Shown: one piece after another, positions 48,701-58,681 of the stretch
Layout of the letters: each line of letters opens with the position of its first letter
Numbering within the stretch: position 1 is the first letter of the stretch
Source of the DNA: Melastoma dodecandrum
Lineage: Eukaryota; Streptophyta; Magnoliopsida; Myrtales; Melastomataceae
Direction of reading: 5' to 3'
DNA: 64,000 nt
Assembly (NCBI GenBank): GCA_029817715.1
Contig: JARUPY010000607.1
Span: 6,882,001 to 6,946,000, forward strand
Made by a program: the position numbers and the translations under genes
Notes under the pieces: generated by a model
Databases searched by the model: none
The model's input: the letters and a program-made list of their open reading frames with translations, nothing else
Told to the model about the DNA's origin: nothing

Positions 48701-51267
48701 TGCGGGATGCACAACTTTCTGTAAGTTATGCGCGGGGTCCCTCATTGTGCAACGAAAGGGACCCGAATGTCGAATGTAGAACTCCAATTTTGAATAGTTT
48801 GGGAAACATTTGGGGATCATTTAGGATTCAGAAAATGCATGTTCGGAAGCACGAAGGTTCGGAGCATGGTGGATGCACAACTTTGCGTAAGTTGTGCGCG
48901 GGGTCCCTCATTGTGCAACGAAAGGGACCCGAATGTCGAATGTAGTACTCTAATTTTGAATAGTTTGGGAAACATTTGGGGGTCATTTATGCTTCGGAAA
49001 ATGCAAGTTCGGAAGTACCACTGTTCGGACCATGCGGGATGCACCACTTTGCGTAATTTGTGCACGAGGTTCCTCATTGTGCAACGAAAGGGACCCAAAT
49101 GTCCAATGTAGAACTCAAATTTTGAATAGTTTGGGAAACATTTGCGGAACATTTAGGCATCGGAAAATGCAAGTTCGGAAGCACGAAAGTTCGGAGCATG
49201 CGGGATGCACAACTTTGCGTAAGTCATGCGCGGGGTTCCTCATTGTGCAACGAAAGGGACCCGAATGTCCAATGTGGAACTCCAATTTTGAATTGTTTGG
49301 GAAACATTTGGGGATCATTTAGGCTTCGGAAAATGCAAGTTCGGAAGCACCAAGGTTCGGAGCATGCGGGATGCACAACTTTCCAAAAGTTGTGCGCGGG
49401 GTTCCTCATTGTGCAACGAAAGGGACCCGAATGTCCAATGTAGACCTCCAATTTTGAATAGTTTGGAAAATATTTGGGGATCATTTAGGATTCGGAAAAT
49501 GCAAGTTCGGAAGCACCAAGGTTCGGAACATGCGGGATGCACAACTTTCCAAAAGTTGTCCGCGGGGTTCCTCATTGGTGCAACGAAAGGGACCCGAATG
49601 TCCAATGTAGAACCCTAATTTTGAATAGTTTGGAAAACATTTGGGGATCATTTAGGCTTCGGAAAATGCAAGTTCGGAAGCACCAAGTTTCGGAGAATGC
49701 GGGATGCACAACTTTCCAAAAGTTATGCGCGGGGTTCCTCGTTGTGCAACGAAAGGGACCCGAATGTCGAATGTAGAACTCCAATTTTGAATAGTTTGTT
49801 AAACATTTGGGGATCATTTAGGATTCGGAAAATGTAATTCGGAAGCACCAAAGTTCGGAGCATGCGGGATGCACAACTTTCCAAAAGTTGTACGCGGGGT
49901 TCCTCATTGGTGCAACGAAAGGGACCCGAATGTCCAATGTAGAACTCTAATTTTTAATAGTTTGGGAAACATTTGGGGATCATTTAGGCTTCGGAAAATG
50001 CTAGTTCGGAAGCACCAAGGTTCGGAGCATGTGGGATGCACAACTTTGCGTAAGTTGTGCACGGGGTTTCTCATTGTGCAACGAAAGGGGTGTCGAATGT
50101 AAAACTCCAACTTTCAATAGTTTGGGAAACATTTGGGGATCATTTAGGATTCGGAAAATGTAGGTTCGGAAGCACCAAGGTTCGGAGTATGCGGGATGCA
50201 CAACTTTCCAAAAGTTGTGCGCAGGGTTGCTCATTGGTGCAACGAATGGGACCCGAATGTCCAATGTAGAACTCTAATTTTGAATAGTTTGGGAAACATT
50301 TGGGGATCATTTAGGCTTCGAAAAATGCAAGTTCTAAAGCACCAAGGTTCGGAGCATGCGGGATGCACAACTTTGCATAAGTTGTGCACGGGGTTCCTCG
50401 TTGTGCAACGAAAGGGACCCGAATGTCCAATGTAGAACACCAATTTTGAATAGTTTGGGAAACATTTGGGGATCATTTAGGCTTCGGAAAATGTAAGTTC
50501 GGAAGCACCAAGGTTCGGAGCATGCGGGATGCACAACTTTGCGTAAGTTGTGCGCGGGGTCCCTCATTGTGCAACGAAAGGGGCCCGAATGTCGAATGTA
50601 GAACTCCAATTTTGAATAGTTTGGGAAACATTTGGGGATCATTTAGGCTTCGAAAAATGCAAGTTCGGAAGCACCAAGGTTCGGAGCATGCGGGATGCAC
50701 AACTTTCCAAAAGTTGTGCGCGGGGTTCCTCATTGTGCAACGAAAGGGACCCGAATGTCCAATGTAGAACTCCAATTTTGAATAGTTTGGGAAACATTTG
50801 GGGATCATTTAGGCTTCGGAAAATGCAAGTTCGGAAGCACCAAGGTTCGGAGCATGCGGGATGCACCACTTTGCGTAAGTTGTGCGCGGGGTTCCTCATT
50901 GTGCAACGAAAGGGACCCAAATGTCCAATGTAGAACTCCAATTTTGAATTGTTTGGGAAACACTTGGGGACCATTTAGGATTCGAAAAATGCAAGTTGGG
51001 AAGCACCAAGGTTCGGAGCATGCGGGATGCACAACTTTCCATAAGTTGTGCCCGGGGTTCCTCATTGTACAACGAAAGGGACCCGAATGTCGAATGTAGT
51101 ACTTCAATTTTGAATATTTTGGGAAACATTTGGGGATCATTTAGGCTTCGGAAAATGCAAGTTCGGAAGCACCAAGGTTCGGAGCGTGCGGGATGCACAT
51201 CTTTGCGAAAGTTGTGCGCGGGGTTCCTCATTGTGCAACGAAAGGGGCCCGAATGTCGAATGTAGGA

Positions 51268-52240
51268 CATAACATGTTCTGTTGGATTAATCTCAGTGCT
51301 GCTCGGCAACCCTCCTTGTGGTCACAAGTTCAATGCTTGAGGAAGTTAATTGAACTGATTCCCCATGTTTCTAATTGACATGGCATCATTCTTAATCACG
51401 GAATCCCGATTCTTAATCACAGTGTCTTGATTTGCCATGTGTTTTACCACTAGCTCCTCAAAACTCGACTTCGTTTCCAATTTTGGTGGTTTGGTTTGCT
51501 AAAATCCCAAAGGATGCGTCACTCGAGTGTCCCGCTGCTTGTTATCCTTTCCATGAGATGTTTGAGTGGTTCTTCCACCTGGATTGTACATGATGGAGTA
51601 GGGATTGTACTTTTGATTTCCTAAGAAGTTGGCTTCTTCCATACTTGTGGAATAATGATCTATTAAGTGTTCAACACCACAAATATCAGAACCCCTTGAT
51701 ATACCTTGAATGGAATGCATGTTCACCGTCTTGAACTTCTTGGCTAACGCCGATATCAGTGCTTGAATAGAGGTAAACATGTCAAGTTGCTTACCACTTA
51801 CTGGATCGAATGATTGATTTGGTATACAAGTCCTCATCATGGTCTCCAATAGCACTCTTCCTTCCACATTCGATTTTCTAAGGAATGACAAATTCCAAGC
51901 TAAGTTGAGGTTCGAGATGACTATGTCAGCCTATTGTAGAAGACTTCCGGTTGTCGCCATCTTGGTAAATCATGATATAGGCGTTAATTTAACAAATTTT
52001 TGAAACGTTCCTAAGCTTCCTCGAAAGTCTCCAACTCATGTTGTCTGAAGGTAGTGACTACATTCCACATATGAGATATCTTTGATATCGAAAAATATTG
52101 GTCCAGGAATGCTTCTTCCGTCGGTACCCATGTAGTAATCGATCCCACCAACAAAGAGTTCAACCAACCCCATGCTCTATCCTTCAAAGAGAATGGAAAT
52201 AGTGATGCGGGACCATTTTACGGAAATGAAAAATGCTACA
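51268..52240 (-). pseudogene. Athila-like Ty3/gypsy gag, truncated by the satellite
   Basis: On the minus strand, the block LFPFSLKDRAWGWLNSL (about 52200-52145), then TEEAFLDQYF and TFRQHELETFEEA followed by a stop and ERFKNLL, matches the gag core of plant Athila-type retrotransposons. Further down, 51891-51499 is open and holds a degenerate zinc-knuckle region (DICGVEHLIDHYS) and NPYSIMYNPGGR, a hallmark of this gag. Below 51499 the tail continues with SSFEELVVKHMANQD, SIRNMGNQF and LPSSTEINPTEHVM, which is cut at about 51268 where satellite DNA starts. Stops and small gaps show it is dead. Gag would package element RNA. No Athila protease or polymerase follows on this side; the rest was probably displaced by the array or lost. 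Confidence 0.85.
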
Positions 52241-52825
52241 ATGATGAAACGGAACATAACCAATAACAACGATTCAACCTAGAGGGAATGACTCGACAAC
52301 CTCGGATACTGGAGAACCACCACCGTAGGCTGAAACGGGTCCAACTGGGACGGCATTGTTGGTATAGAAAACGCACCACCGGGACTGTCACGAGGGTTGA
52401 ATGTCTCGCAATCGGATACATAAAGACTACCGATTATGGGAACGCTCAAATAATTATCGCCGCGCTTGGAATCCACTTAACGATAAGAGAATATGCGAAA
52501 AGTTCGAAAAGAACTTGACTGCAGTCTATAAAATTCTTTCAAGTTGTCTTAAGCTCAAACTTAAACATCCTATTTATAGTAGATTGAAAAGGACTAACCC
52601 TAATTTCTAATTGGATCTAAGTAAAAGCCTACATGATTAAAAATGGATCTGGCTTATCGACGAGTCGGGCTTTCCTTCGACAATACCCTTCTCGAGTAGA
52701 GTAGCTCTTGAGTAGGATGATTTGATTTGACAACTCTTACAGCGTGAAGGCAATTCCCTCTTATTTGCTTTTCTCAAGTCATCCCCAATTTGGCCTTGTG
52801 TGACCCATCTCGCATTAATCTCCTT
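52241..52825 (-). other. LTR-like spacer between two gypsy fragments
   Basis: No coding match. On the minus strand ACTATAAATAGG (TATA-like core at 52571-52578) lies in a stretch that also holds TTAGGGTTAG, which looks like an LTR promoter. It could be the 3' LTR of the upstream chromovirus-like element or the 5' LTR/leader of the Athila-like gag. I could not find clear LTR ends or a primer-binding site. Confidence 0.4.
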
Positions 52826-54019
52826 TTATTGCATAAGATTTGTCCTCAAATTAAGGGGTTCTTCATCCTCCGCGTATAATGTGACATCTTGGACATTAAA
52901 TGTTATTGATACTCCATACCCCCTAGTAAGTCGATTTATTAAGCATTGTTGTATCACTCGAAAAGGACCATCAATGCTAGGCATAAGCTTATTCTTTCGA
53001 CTTGCTGGAAACCTCTCATTTCTCAAGTGGATCCACACAAGATCTCCTTTTGAGAAGACTCTCTCCTTTCTACCTCGATTAGCCTTAGCTAGATAGTTCT
53101 CATTTTCTTGCTCAATAAGAGTTGCAACCCTCTTGTATAGATTCAAGATCTCTTCCGCTCGTCGAACTCATCTTTCTCGAGAATAGCCTGGTTAGGCAAA
53201 GGTAGTAACTCGACTGGGATTAACAGATTAACACCATATACCACCTCAAATTGTATTACTTGAGTTGTCGAATGCGGAGCTCAGTTGTAATCAAAGTCAG
53301 CTTCGGTGAGCATAATGTCCTAATCCTCCTTATTTTTGGACACCATTGCTCGAAGTAAGGCTCCCATTGTCTTATTTAGGACCTCAGTTTGGCCATCTAT
53401 CTAAGAATGACAAGTTGTGCTAAATAAGAGCTTCATTCCTAGCTTGTGCCACAGTGTACTTCAGAAGTGGCTCAAGAACTTGGTATCCCAATCGTACACT
53501 ATCAATCATGTTACCCAATGTTGCGAATAGTCTCTCGAAAACAAAGATCTTCAATATGAGAAGCATCATCCGTCTTCCTATATGAAAAAAGTGAGCAATC
53601 TTCGAGAACATATCCACAACAACCATGATCGAGTTCTTCTGTCGTTGTGTTCCTAACAATCCAAGGACGAAGTCTGTGCTTACATGCTTTCATGGTCGAT
53701 CAGCTACAAGTAATAGAATACATATGCCTTGACAAGTCGCGCATCGTTGAACTAACTTGTGGACATCCTTAGCCATCTTAGGCCTGTAAAAGTGCTCTTG
53801 AAGCATCTTGAGAGCGTTTTAGACTTCTAATTATCCAACAAGTCCGCCTAAGCCATCAAGCTGATGATAATGCTTACTAGTCTTCTCCTTGCATTCCTAA
53901 TATACCTCTCCAAAGTCTATATAATTTGAGTACAACTTCTTTTCCATCTCAAATTCGATTAACTTTGATTTCATCCTGGCCATAAGAGTTGATTTCCTCG
54001 ACAAGGCATCAGCCACGAT
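52826..54019 (-). pseudogene. Ty3/gypsy integrase fragment (chromovirus, CRM-like)
   Basis: Minus strand, in order: VADALSRK (the end of RNase H, about 54016-53990), a degenerate zinc-binding region with EHFYRPKMAKDV and RCATCQG, STDFVLG with the first catalytic Asp, SIMVVVDMFSKIAHF, a frameshifted second Asp region (YDWDTKF), IDGQTE with the catalytic Glu, and the C-terminal domain (53146-52826) with KGDLVWIHLRNERFP, RKNKLMPSIDGPF and FNVQDVTLYAEDEEPLNLR. Integrase would insert element cDNA. Several frameshifts and stops make it non-functional. The core and C-terminal wording resembles CRM and related chromoviruses, but clade placement needs a tree; no chromodomain is visible. Confidence 0.85.
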
Positions 54020-54780
54020 GTTCTTCATCAACTGTATGAATGTGCTCGGTGCATTTGAGAGGCCAAAGGGGATAACCATTTCATACAACCCGAATTTAAT
54101 CTTGAACGTCGTCTTCTACTTGTCGTCCTCGTTGATCTAAATATGATGGTAGCCACTTCGTAGATCTACCTTCAGGACACTTTTAGGCTATGTTTGAAAC
54201 GGTAAGAAGCCAAAAGAAAATAAAAGAAAAAAAAAAGAAAATTTTGTCATTTTCTTTCACTCCCCTTCTCACTCCTCCCGCTTTTCTTTTCTTTTCCCTC
54301 CTTTTCTCTTCATTTTAAACATAGTGTTAATCCATGCAACTCTTCAAGCATATCGTTGACTCGAGAAATGGGAAATATGTACTTGATAGGGATCTTATTG
54401 ATCGCTCAATTATTAACACAAATCCACCATGAGCCATCTTTCTTGGGAACTAGAATGGCTAGGACAGAACAGGGGCTGAAACTCTCTTGACAAATACAAG
54501 TTTGATGAGCTCTTCGACCTAGCGCGGTAGCTCTCTTGCCTCGCCTGGGTTGCATCGACAAGCAAGTCGATTAGGCAACAAAACTCCAGGAACGATATCT
54601 GTATGGTGTTATATGTTCCTCAAAGGATGAAGTCCTCCTGACATCTCCTCGGGAAACATGTCCTTCAATTCTTAAAGAAGTGCTTGAACTTGAGGAGACA
54701 TGATCGAAGCTAGCTATGTTTCTTCATCGAACAACATCAACATGAATACATACTTCTCCTCTCGAATAGCTCAAGTTGAT
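54020..54780 (-). pseudogene. Ty3/gypsy reverse transcriptase, N-terminal half only
   Basis: Minus strand: KDMFPEEMSGGLHPLR and a region like LPNRLACR lead into VPKKDGSWW (about 54450-54425), INKIPIKYIFPISRVNDMLE, then after a MITE insertion VDLRSGYHH (about 54170-54142) and [15 protein letters not shown] (about 54082-54038). At about 54020 the sequence jumps to VADALSRK. The rest of the palm with the catalytic YxDD box, the thumb and nearly all of RNase H are therefore missing. Stops and frameshifts occur as well. This polymerase fragment cannot be active. Confidence 0.88.
54186..54326. mobile_element. Tourist-like (PIF/Harbinger) MITE, 141 bp
   Basis: The insert interrupts the reverse transcriptase. 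It begins GGCTATGTTTGAAA and its far end, reverse-complemented, begins CACTATGTTTAAAA, giving imperfect terminal inverted repeats. TTA lies directly outside both ends (54183-54185 and 54327-54329), the target duplication typical of PIF/Harbinger elements. The interior is purine-rich on the left and pyrimidine-rich on the right, so the copy can fold back. There is no coding capacity. Confidence 0.75.
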
Positions 54781-54849
54781 CGATTAGTTTCGGACTGACT
54801 TCTCGCTCTCCTTGTTATGGCTTGGTCTATGCTTGGGTGGTCAGTAGTA

Positions 54850-55400
54850 GAAGTCTAATCTTCTTTTGATCTAGAGTGATGGAGCATGTGTTCTTGTATC
54901 CAGTCGATCATATTGCCATGGTCTTCCCAATAGCGTCCATTGACACTACATTCACAAGTGTATGTAATCTTCTAGTTCTGACTAATGCTCAATGAAATCA
55001 AAACTTGTTTAGCTACCCTAAGATCACTCTCCTTGCTCTATCATTGAAGGTTGTATGATCGAGGATGTGGTTTGGTCGATAATTTTAACTTTTCGACAAT
55101 GGCAGTAGACGCCATATTGATGCAACTCCCGTTGTCCATGATTACATGGCATACCATTTTTTACGGTGCAACGAGTCTGAAAAATCCTCTCTCATTGGTT
55201 GACTTCTTCTACAAGAGTATTAGCATTGAAGGCCATATGCCCAAGTCCCTGACACTTAAAGCACTACCTCGCAATATTATTATATGGTGATGGTCGAGCG
55301 TCAACCTGTTGTTGGTAGATAGTGGTGTTATCGAGGATGAACTCCACTGTATCTTTGACAATTCTTTAAGGGGGCAGTCTTGATGGCTTGGTACCTGGAT
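54850..55400 (-). pseudogene. Ty3/gypsy gag zinc knuckle and aspartic protease remnant
   Basis: Minus strand: a gag tail with VKDTVEFILD leads to the zinc knuckle CFKCQGLGHMAFNAN (about 55262-55220), where the last Cys of CX2CX4HX4C is lost. ERIFQTRCTVKN follows, then the protease active site in VIMDNGSCI (about 55145-55119), VEKLKL-like sequence, and LLGRPWQYDR near 54935-54905. This order and wording fit the 5' half of a plant chromovirus polyprotein and belong with the polymerase remnants below. Stops and frameshifts are frequent. The N-terminal gag is absent beyond about 55400. Confidence 0.75.
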
Positions 55401-55789
55401 TGAGTGTAGGGAGAAGAATAAAATTAGTAACTAGCAACGCCATATTTTTTATGCATAATATATAGCGATACATCATTACACATAGTACGTGGACTGGAAT
55501 AAAATTTCAGCTAATTAAATCTAGAAAGTAAGTCAAGAAAGCATCGTGTACTCTAATATGAAAGGAGGATGAAGTTAACAAAGGTAAGGACTGTAAAGGG
55601 CTCGTAGGCCCAAAATAATGTGCATATGTCTACAATCAAGTGTGATCCCATGCGGTTGGTGCGTTTGTTCTAGAAGCGATGGGACTTAACCTCGACATCT
55701 GTATGTTTCCTTCATGAGTAACGTCCCAAGTGTGAGCGACGTCGCTCGATGAATCCCAATCTTTAACCCAAGGTGTTCAAGATGGAAGA
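55401..55789. other. Unassigned non-coding stretch
   Basis: I see no protein similarity, RNA gene or repeat structure here. It lies between the gypsy remnant and the long inverted-repeat element and could be decayed gag or leader of the former. Confidence 0.3.
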
Positions 55790-56872
55790 GGCTATAGACC
55801 CACTTGCGGGACTTCTCGTGAAGTTTACTAATTTTTCATTTTTTTAGTAAAATTTTACTAAACAGTACCCTTTTTTTAATAACTTGCCCAACGAGGTTTA
55901 GTAACAGACCTTTAGGCTTAGTAAAAGCTTAGCACAGTGTACGAGCTTTTACTAAATTCGTATAATGGGCTTGTAAAATTTACTAAGTTGATATGAACAG
56001 TTTTGTACTAAACAATGTAATTTACTAAACTGACGAGTAAAAGCTTTGTACATTTTACTTAGACAAGTGACTGAATTTTAGTGAACTTTACTAAATGTTT
56101 CAAGAACTTTTAGTAATTTCCTAAACAATAGCGTGTTTTTACCAAACTTATTTGTAAATTACTATAATATTTAGTAATTTATAAAATTTCCACTGTTTTG
56201 TATTAGTAAAATGTTCAAAGCACATTATTATTTATTACTCTAACAATTTACCAAGTCCAACGGCCCGTTACTAAGCTACGCTACTTTTTAGTAAATTACT
56301 AAAAATTCTTCGACAATTTAGTACTGTTTACTAAACCTTTTAGTAATTTACACAATTTTTACTGTAGCCACACTATTGTTTAGTAAATTACTAAAACTTC
56401 TTCGACAATTTAGTAAAGTTTACTAAACATTTTAGTAATTTACAAAATTTCCACTGTTTCGTATTAGTAAAATCTACAGAGCCCATTATTGTTTATTACT
56501 CTAACAATTTACTAAGTCCAACGGCCCGTTACTAAGCCACGTTACTTTTTAGTAAATTACTAAAAATTCTTCAAACATTTAGTAAAGTTTACTAAACTTC
56601 AGTCACTTCTCTTAATTATAAAACATTAAGAATAGTAAAACATTAAGAATAGCCACCCACTTCTTTTTAGTAAAACATTGTTCCTCAACTTAGTTAATTA
56701 TACGAATATAGTAAAAGCTCGTACACCGGAACTAAGCTTTTAGTAAGCCCAAAGGCCCGTTACTAAACCTCATCAGGCAAATTACTAAAAAAATGGTACT
56801 ATTTAGTAAAATTTTACTAAAAATGAAAATTTAGCAAACTTCACGGGAAGCCCTATGGGTGGGTCGTTAGCC
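55790..56872. mobile_element. Non-autonomous element with long terminal inverted repeats (~1.08 kb)
   Basis: The left end (GGCTATAGACCCAC, then CGTGAAGTTTACTAA and so on to about 55975) is matched by the reverse complement of the right end (GGCTAACGACCCAC, CGTGAAGTTTGCTAA and so on, about 56695-56872). The inverted repeats share more than 150 bp, including AGTAAAATTTTACTAAA, GAGGTTTAGTAAC and GTACGAGCTTTTACTA. The interior is AT-rich, built from dozens of TTTAGTAA/TTACTAAA motifs, and holds a direct repeat of about 150 bp with a 261-bp offset (starting 56191 and 56452). No ORF of note. The structure fits a foldback/MULE-type or other TIR element; target duplications were not found, so superfamily is open. 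Confidence 0.75.
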
Positions 56873-57199
56873 TCATCGGTTCAAGACTGATCGGCGGGAT
56901 CTCGGTATACCATAGGGGACCAAGATCGACCCCAATAAAGATAAAGCAATTTTGGAAATAAATTTCCCAAGATCAAAGCGAAATCGTCACGGAGTTATCA
57001 ATTATTCAGCACAATTTAATCATAATATTATAAACACAAGTATTTAGGGACTATTAACATTAAAAGAAACGAGCTACCGCAATGGTATCATGAGTAGACT
57101 AGTTCTTTTAATAAATAAAACATTGAAACATAATTGCAGTAAGAAAGGTGAGTTGAATTAGTGTCTTAGGATATTTGATACTTTTTCCCATTTCAAATA
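56873..57199. other. Unassigned AT-rich spacer
   Basis: Nothing recognisable. AAATA (57195-57199) directly abuts the copia LTR and could be one side of its target duplication; the other side is outside the window. Confidence 0.3.
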
Positions 57200-58672
57200 T
57201 GAGCGCAGAAGTTTCTTATATCAGACTATAGATCCAAGATTTGTTTCCAATTTTTGAATTGTGTTTCTGTGAGTTTGTTTCAACTTATCAAAAACTAGAT
57301 TTATAAGAATAAGAGAGTACAAGAGTACATATATACACTTTTATAAAAAATGTGACTAATAACTTGCACGGACACATCGAGACTAAGACAACCTATACAG
57401 TTGCAATGTGACTAACACAACCCGCACGATCGCACCGTTCTGCGTCAGCTCTCTGTTGCGCCCGTGGCTTTGGCATCTACCACTGTACCTACACGTATTC
57501 TTCGTTACTTAGCCTGCACGCTTCCTCAAGCAGTTGATTCCGGCAGAGCTACGCACTGTGCTCGTTGCTTTCTCTCCCGCGGCTACCACACTACCTACAT
57601 AAGACCCACCTGTCCTACGACTTCTTGCACACCTACCTGTAGCACTAACACCCAATACGAGATCGGACTACAGAACAACAAGTCCGTAATTTACAAAAGA
57701 CTCTCTCGAGAAGAGGTAATGACTCGGTGTATGAACGGGATGCTTTCAAGCTTTTAGACCGATGAAGACTCAAGACTTTCATGTAAGCTCTCAATAACAA
57801 GGAGAAGTTTGATGTATGTCTTCACTCTTGAATTTAAGCTTGAATGAAGTTCAAAGATTCTCAATCCATTACAAGGGCAACCAGATTACTTGCCATTGCT
57901 TCCACGATTTGATCTGTAGGACAGCTTCCAAAAACATATTGAACAATATCCATGAGTGAATAGATAAGAATTAACAAATTAAAGGAATCAGTCAAGGATA
58001 AAGTATTTTCCATAAAGGTTGTAACTTGTAATATGTTTTTCACAGAATCAACACTTTCCATAAATGGAATTGGCTTTGGGAATTGATTGTCTCGAGTGGG
58101 AAATTTCAATCTCTAGATTATTCTCATCATAAAGGATAGATTTTAACCCGATAAGATCGTGTCAATTTCCATAATGAAAGGATCCCCATAGCTAGAAATG
58201 TATATTATGATATATTTCTAAAACAATAAATGAGTGAACTTGGCAATCACTTTTACGAGTGAACCTATACTTCAGTTATGAGTTAATTCAATAAAAATTA
58301 ACATTAAGACCAACAGGACAATTATCGCTAAGTACTCGCATATGAAACAAACTCCATCAAGGAAATCGTCATCTACAGAAGCACTCTTGGTAACCGTTAT
58401 ATGTACTCAAGTAAGGAGAATTATAGCTCTGTTAGCATAGGTGCTTATCTCTATAATAGAGATAGTTAATATGCGTGAGTGATTTAGTGCACAAAACACC
58501 ACTACTAAGGCCTAGATCCCTTTATCCATTTAGATCCTCTACATAACCATTTCTGTATTACTCAAATAACAAAAACTTGCTTCCACGCTTGAAGACATGT
58601 TTCTCTATACACTTAAATAGCACGTCAGCAACATTCTCCCTTTGTGATCATTAAAACCAAATTATACCAACA
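57200..58672 (-). repeat. 3' LTR of a Sirevirus-like copia element (~1,473 bp)
   Basis: Direct repeat of the sequence starting at 63021. On the minus strand it starts TGTTGGTATAATTTGG at 58672, next to a polypurine tract, and ends in GCTCA at 57200, giving TG...CA termini. Blocks shared with the other LTR include CACTCTTGAATTTAAGC, CAATATCCATGAGTGA and GGCTTTGGGAATTGATTGT. By eye the copies differ at roughly a quarter of positions, with several indels, so insertion is old. The + strand open frame at 57464-57757 is a by-product of the LTR. Confidence 0.8.
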
Positions 58673-58681
58673 ATCTCCTCC
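58673..58681 (-). other. Polypurine tract of the copia element
   Basis: On the minus strand GGAGGAGAT directly precedes the LTR start TGTTGG. This is the usual place and composition of the plus-strand primer in Sireviruses, and it fixes the inner edge of the 3' LTR. Confidence 0.75.

Larger units (their letters stand above)
905..51267 (+). repeat. 166-bp tandem satellite array, about 300 monomers
   Basis: The same 166-bp unit recurs head to tail with no inversion and no foreign insertion. Recognisable marks in nearly every unit are GGGATCATTTAGGCTTCGG, three TTCGGA hexamers 15 and 16 bp apart, GCATGCGGGATGCACAACTT, AAGTTGTGCGCGGGGTTCCT, CATTGTGCAACGAAAGGGAC, and AACTCCAATTTTGAATAGTT. A typical unit (12675-12840) has 48 G and 30 C, about 47% GC. 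Common variable sites are GTCAAATG/GTCGAATG/GTCCAATG, TTTGCGTAAG/TTTCCAAAAG/TTTGCGTATGG, CTTCGGAAAA/CTTCGAAAAA and ACAACTTT/ACAACCTT. The unit is close to a nucleosomal repeat, as in many plant centromeric satellites. The left end begins inside FAR1-like sequence, the right end inside an Athila-like gag. I cannot match it to a named satellite family. Confidence 0.98.

Noticed and set aside
905..51267. Hundreds of 70-166 codon open frames on both strands of the array
   Set aside because: They repeat every 166 bp, overlap each other on both strands and are in all frames (166 is not a multiple of 3). They are by-products of a repeat with few stops, not genes.
905..51267. CRISPR-like array
   Set aside because: The 166-bp units abut with no unique spacers and the window is eukaryotic.
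905..51267. rDNA intergenic spacer subrepeats
   Set aside because: No rRNA gene or rRNA-like sequence flanks the array, and ~300 copies is far more than usual for spacer subrepeats.
50896..51309. Minus-strand frame joining gag tail to satellite-encoded residues
   Set aside because: It is a chance read-through across the array junction; the gag part ends at about 51268.
52800..53096. + strand open frame with hydrophobic stretches
   Set aside because: Antisense to the integrase C-terminal domain, which is clearly recognisable on the minus strand.
55051..55290. + strand open frame of 79 codons
   Set aside because: Antisense to the gypsy protease/zinc-knuckle remnant.
57464..57757. + strand Cys/Thr-rich open frame resembling a secreted peptide
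   Set aside because: It lies wholly inside the 3' LTR, and the homologous stretch in the other LTR encodes a different sequence, so the frame is not conserved.
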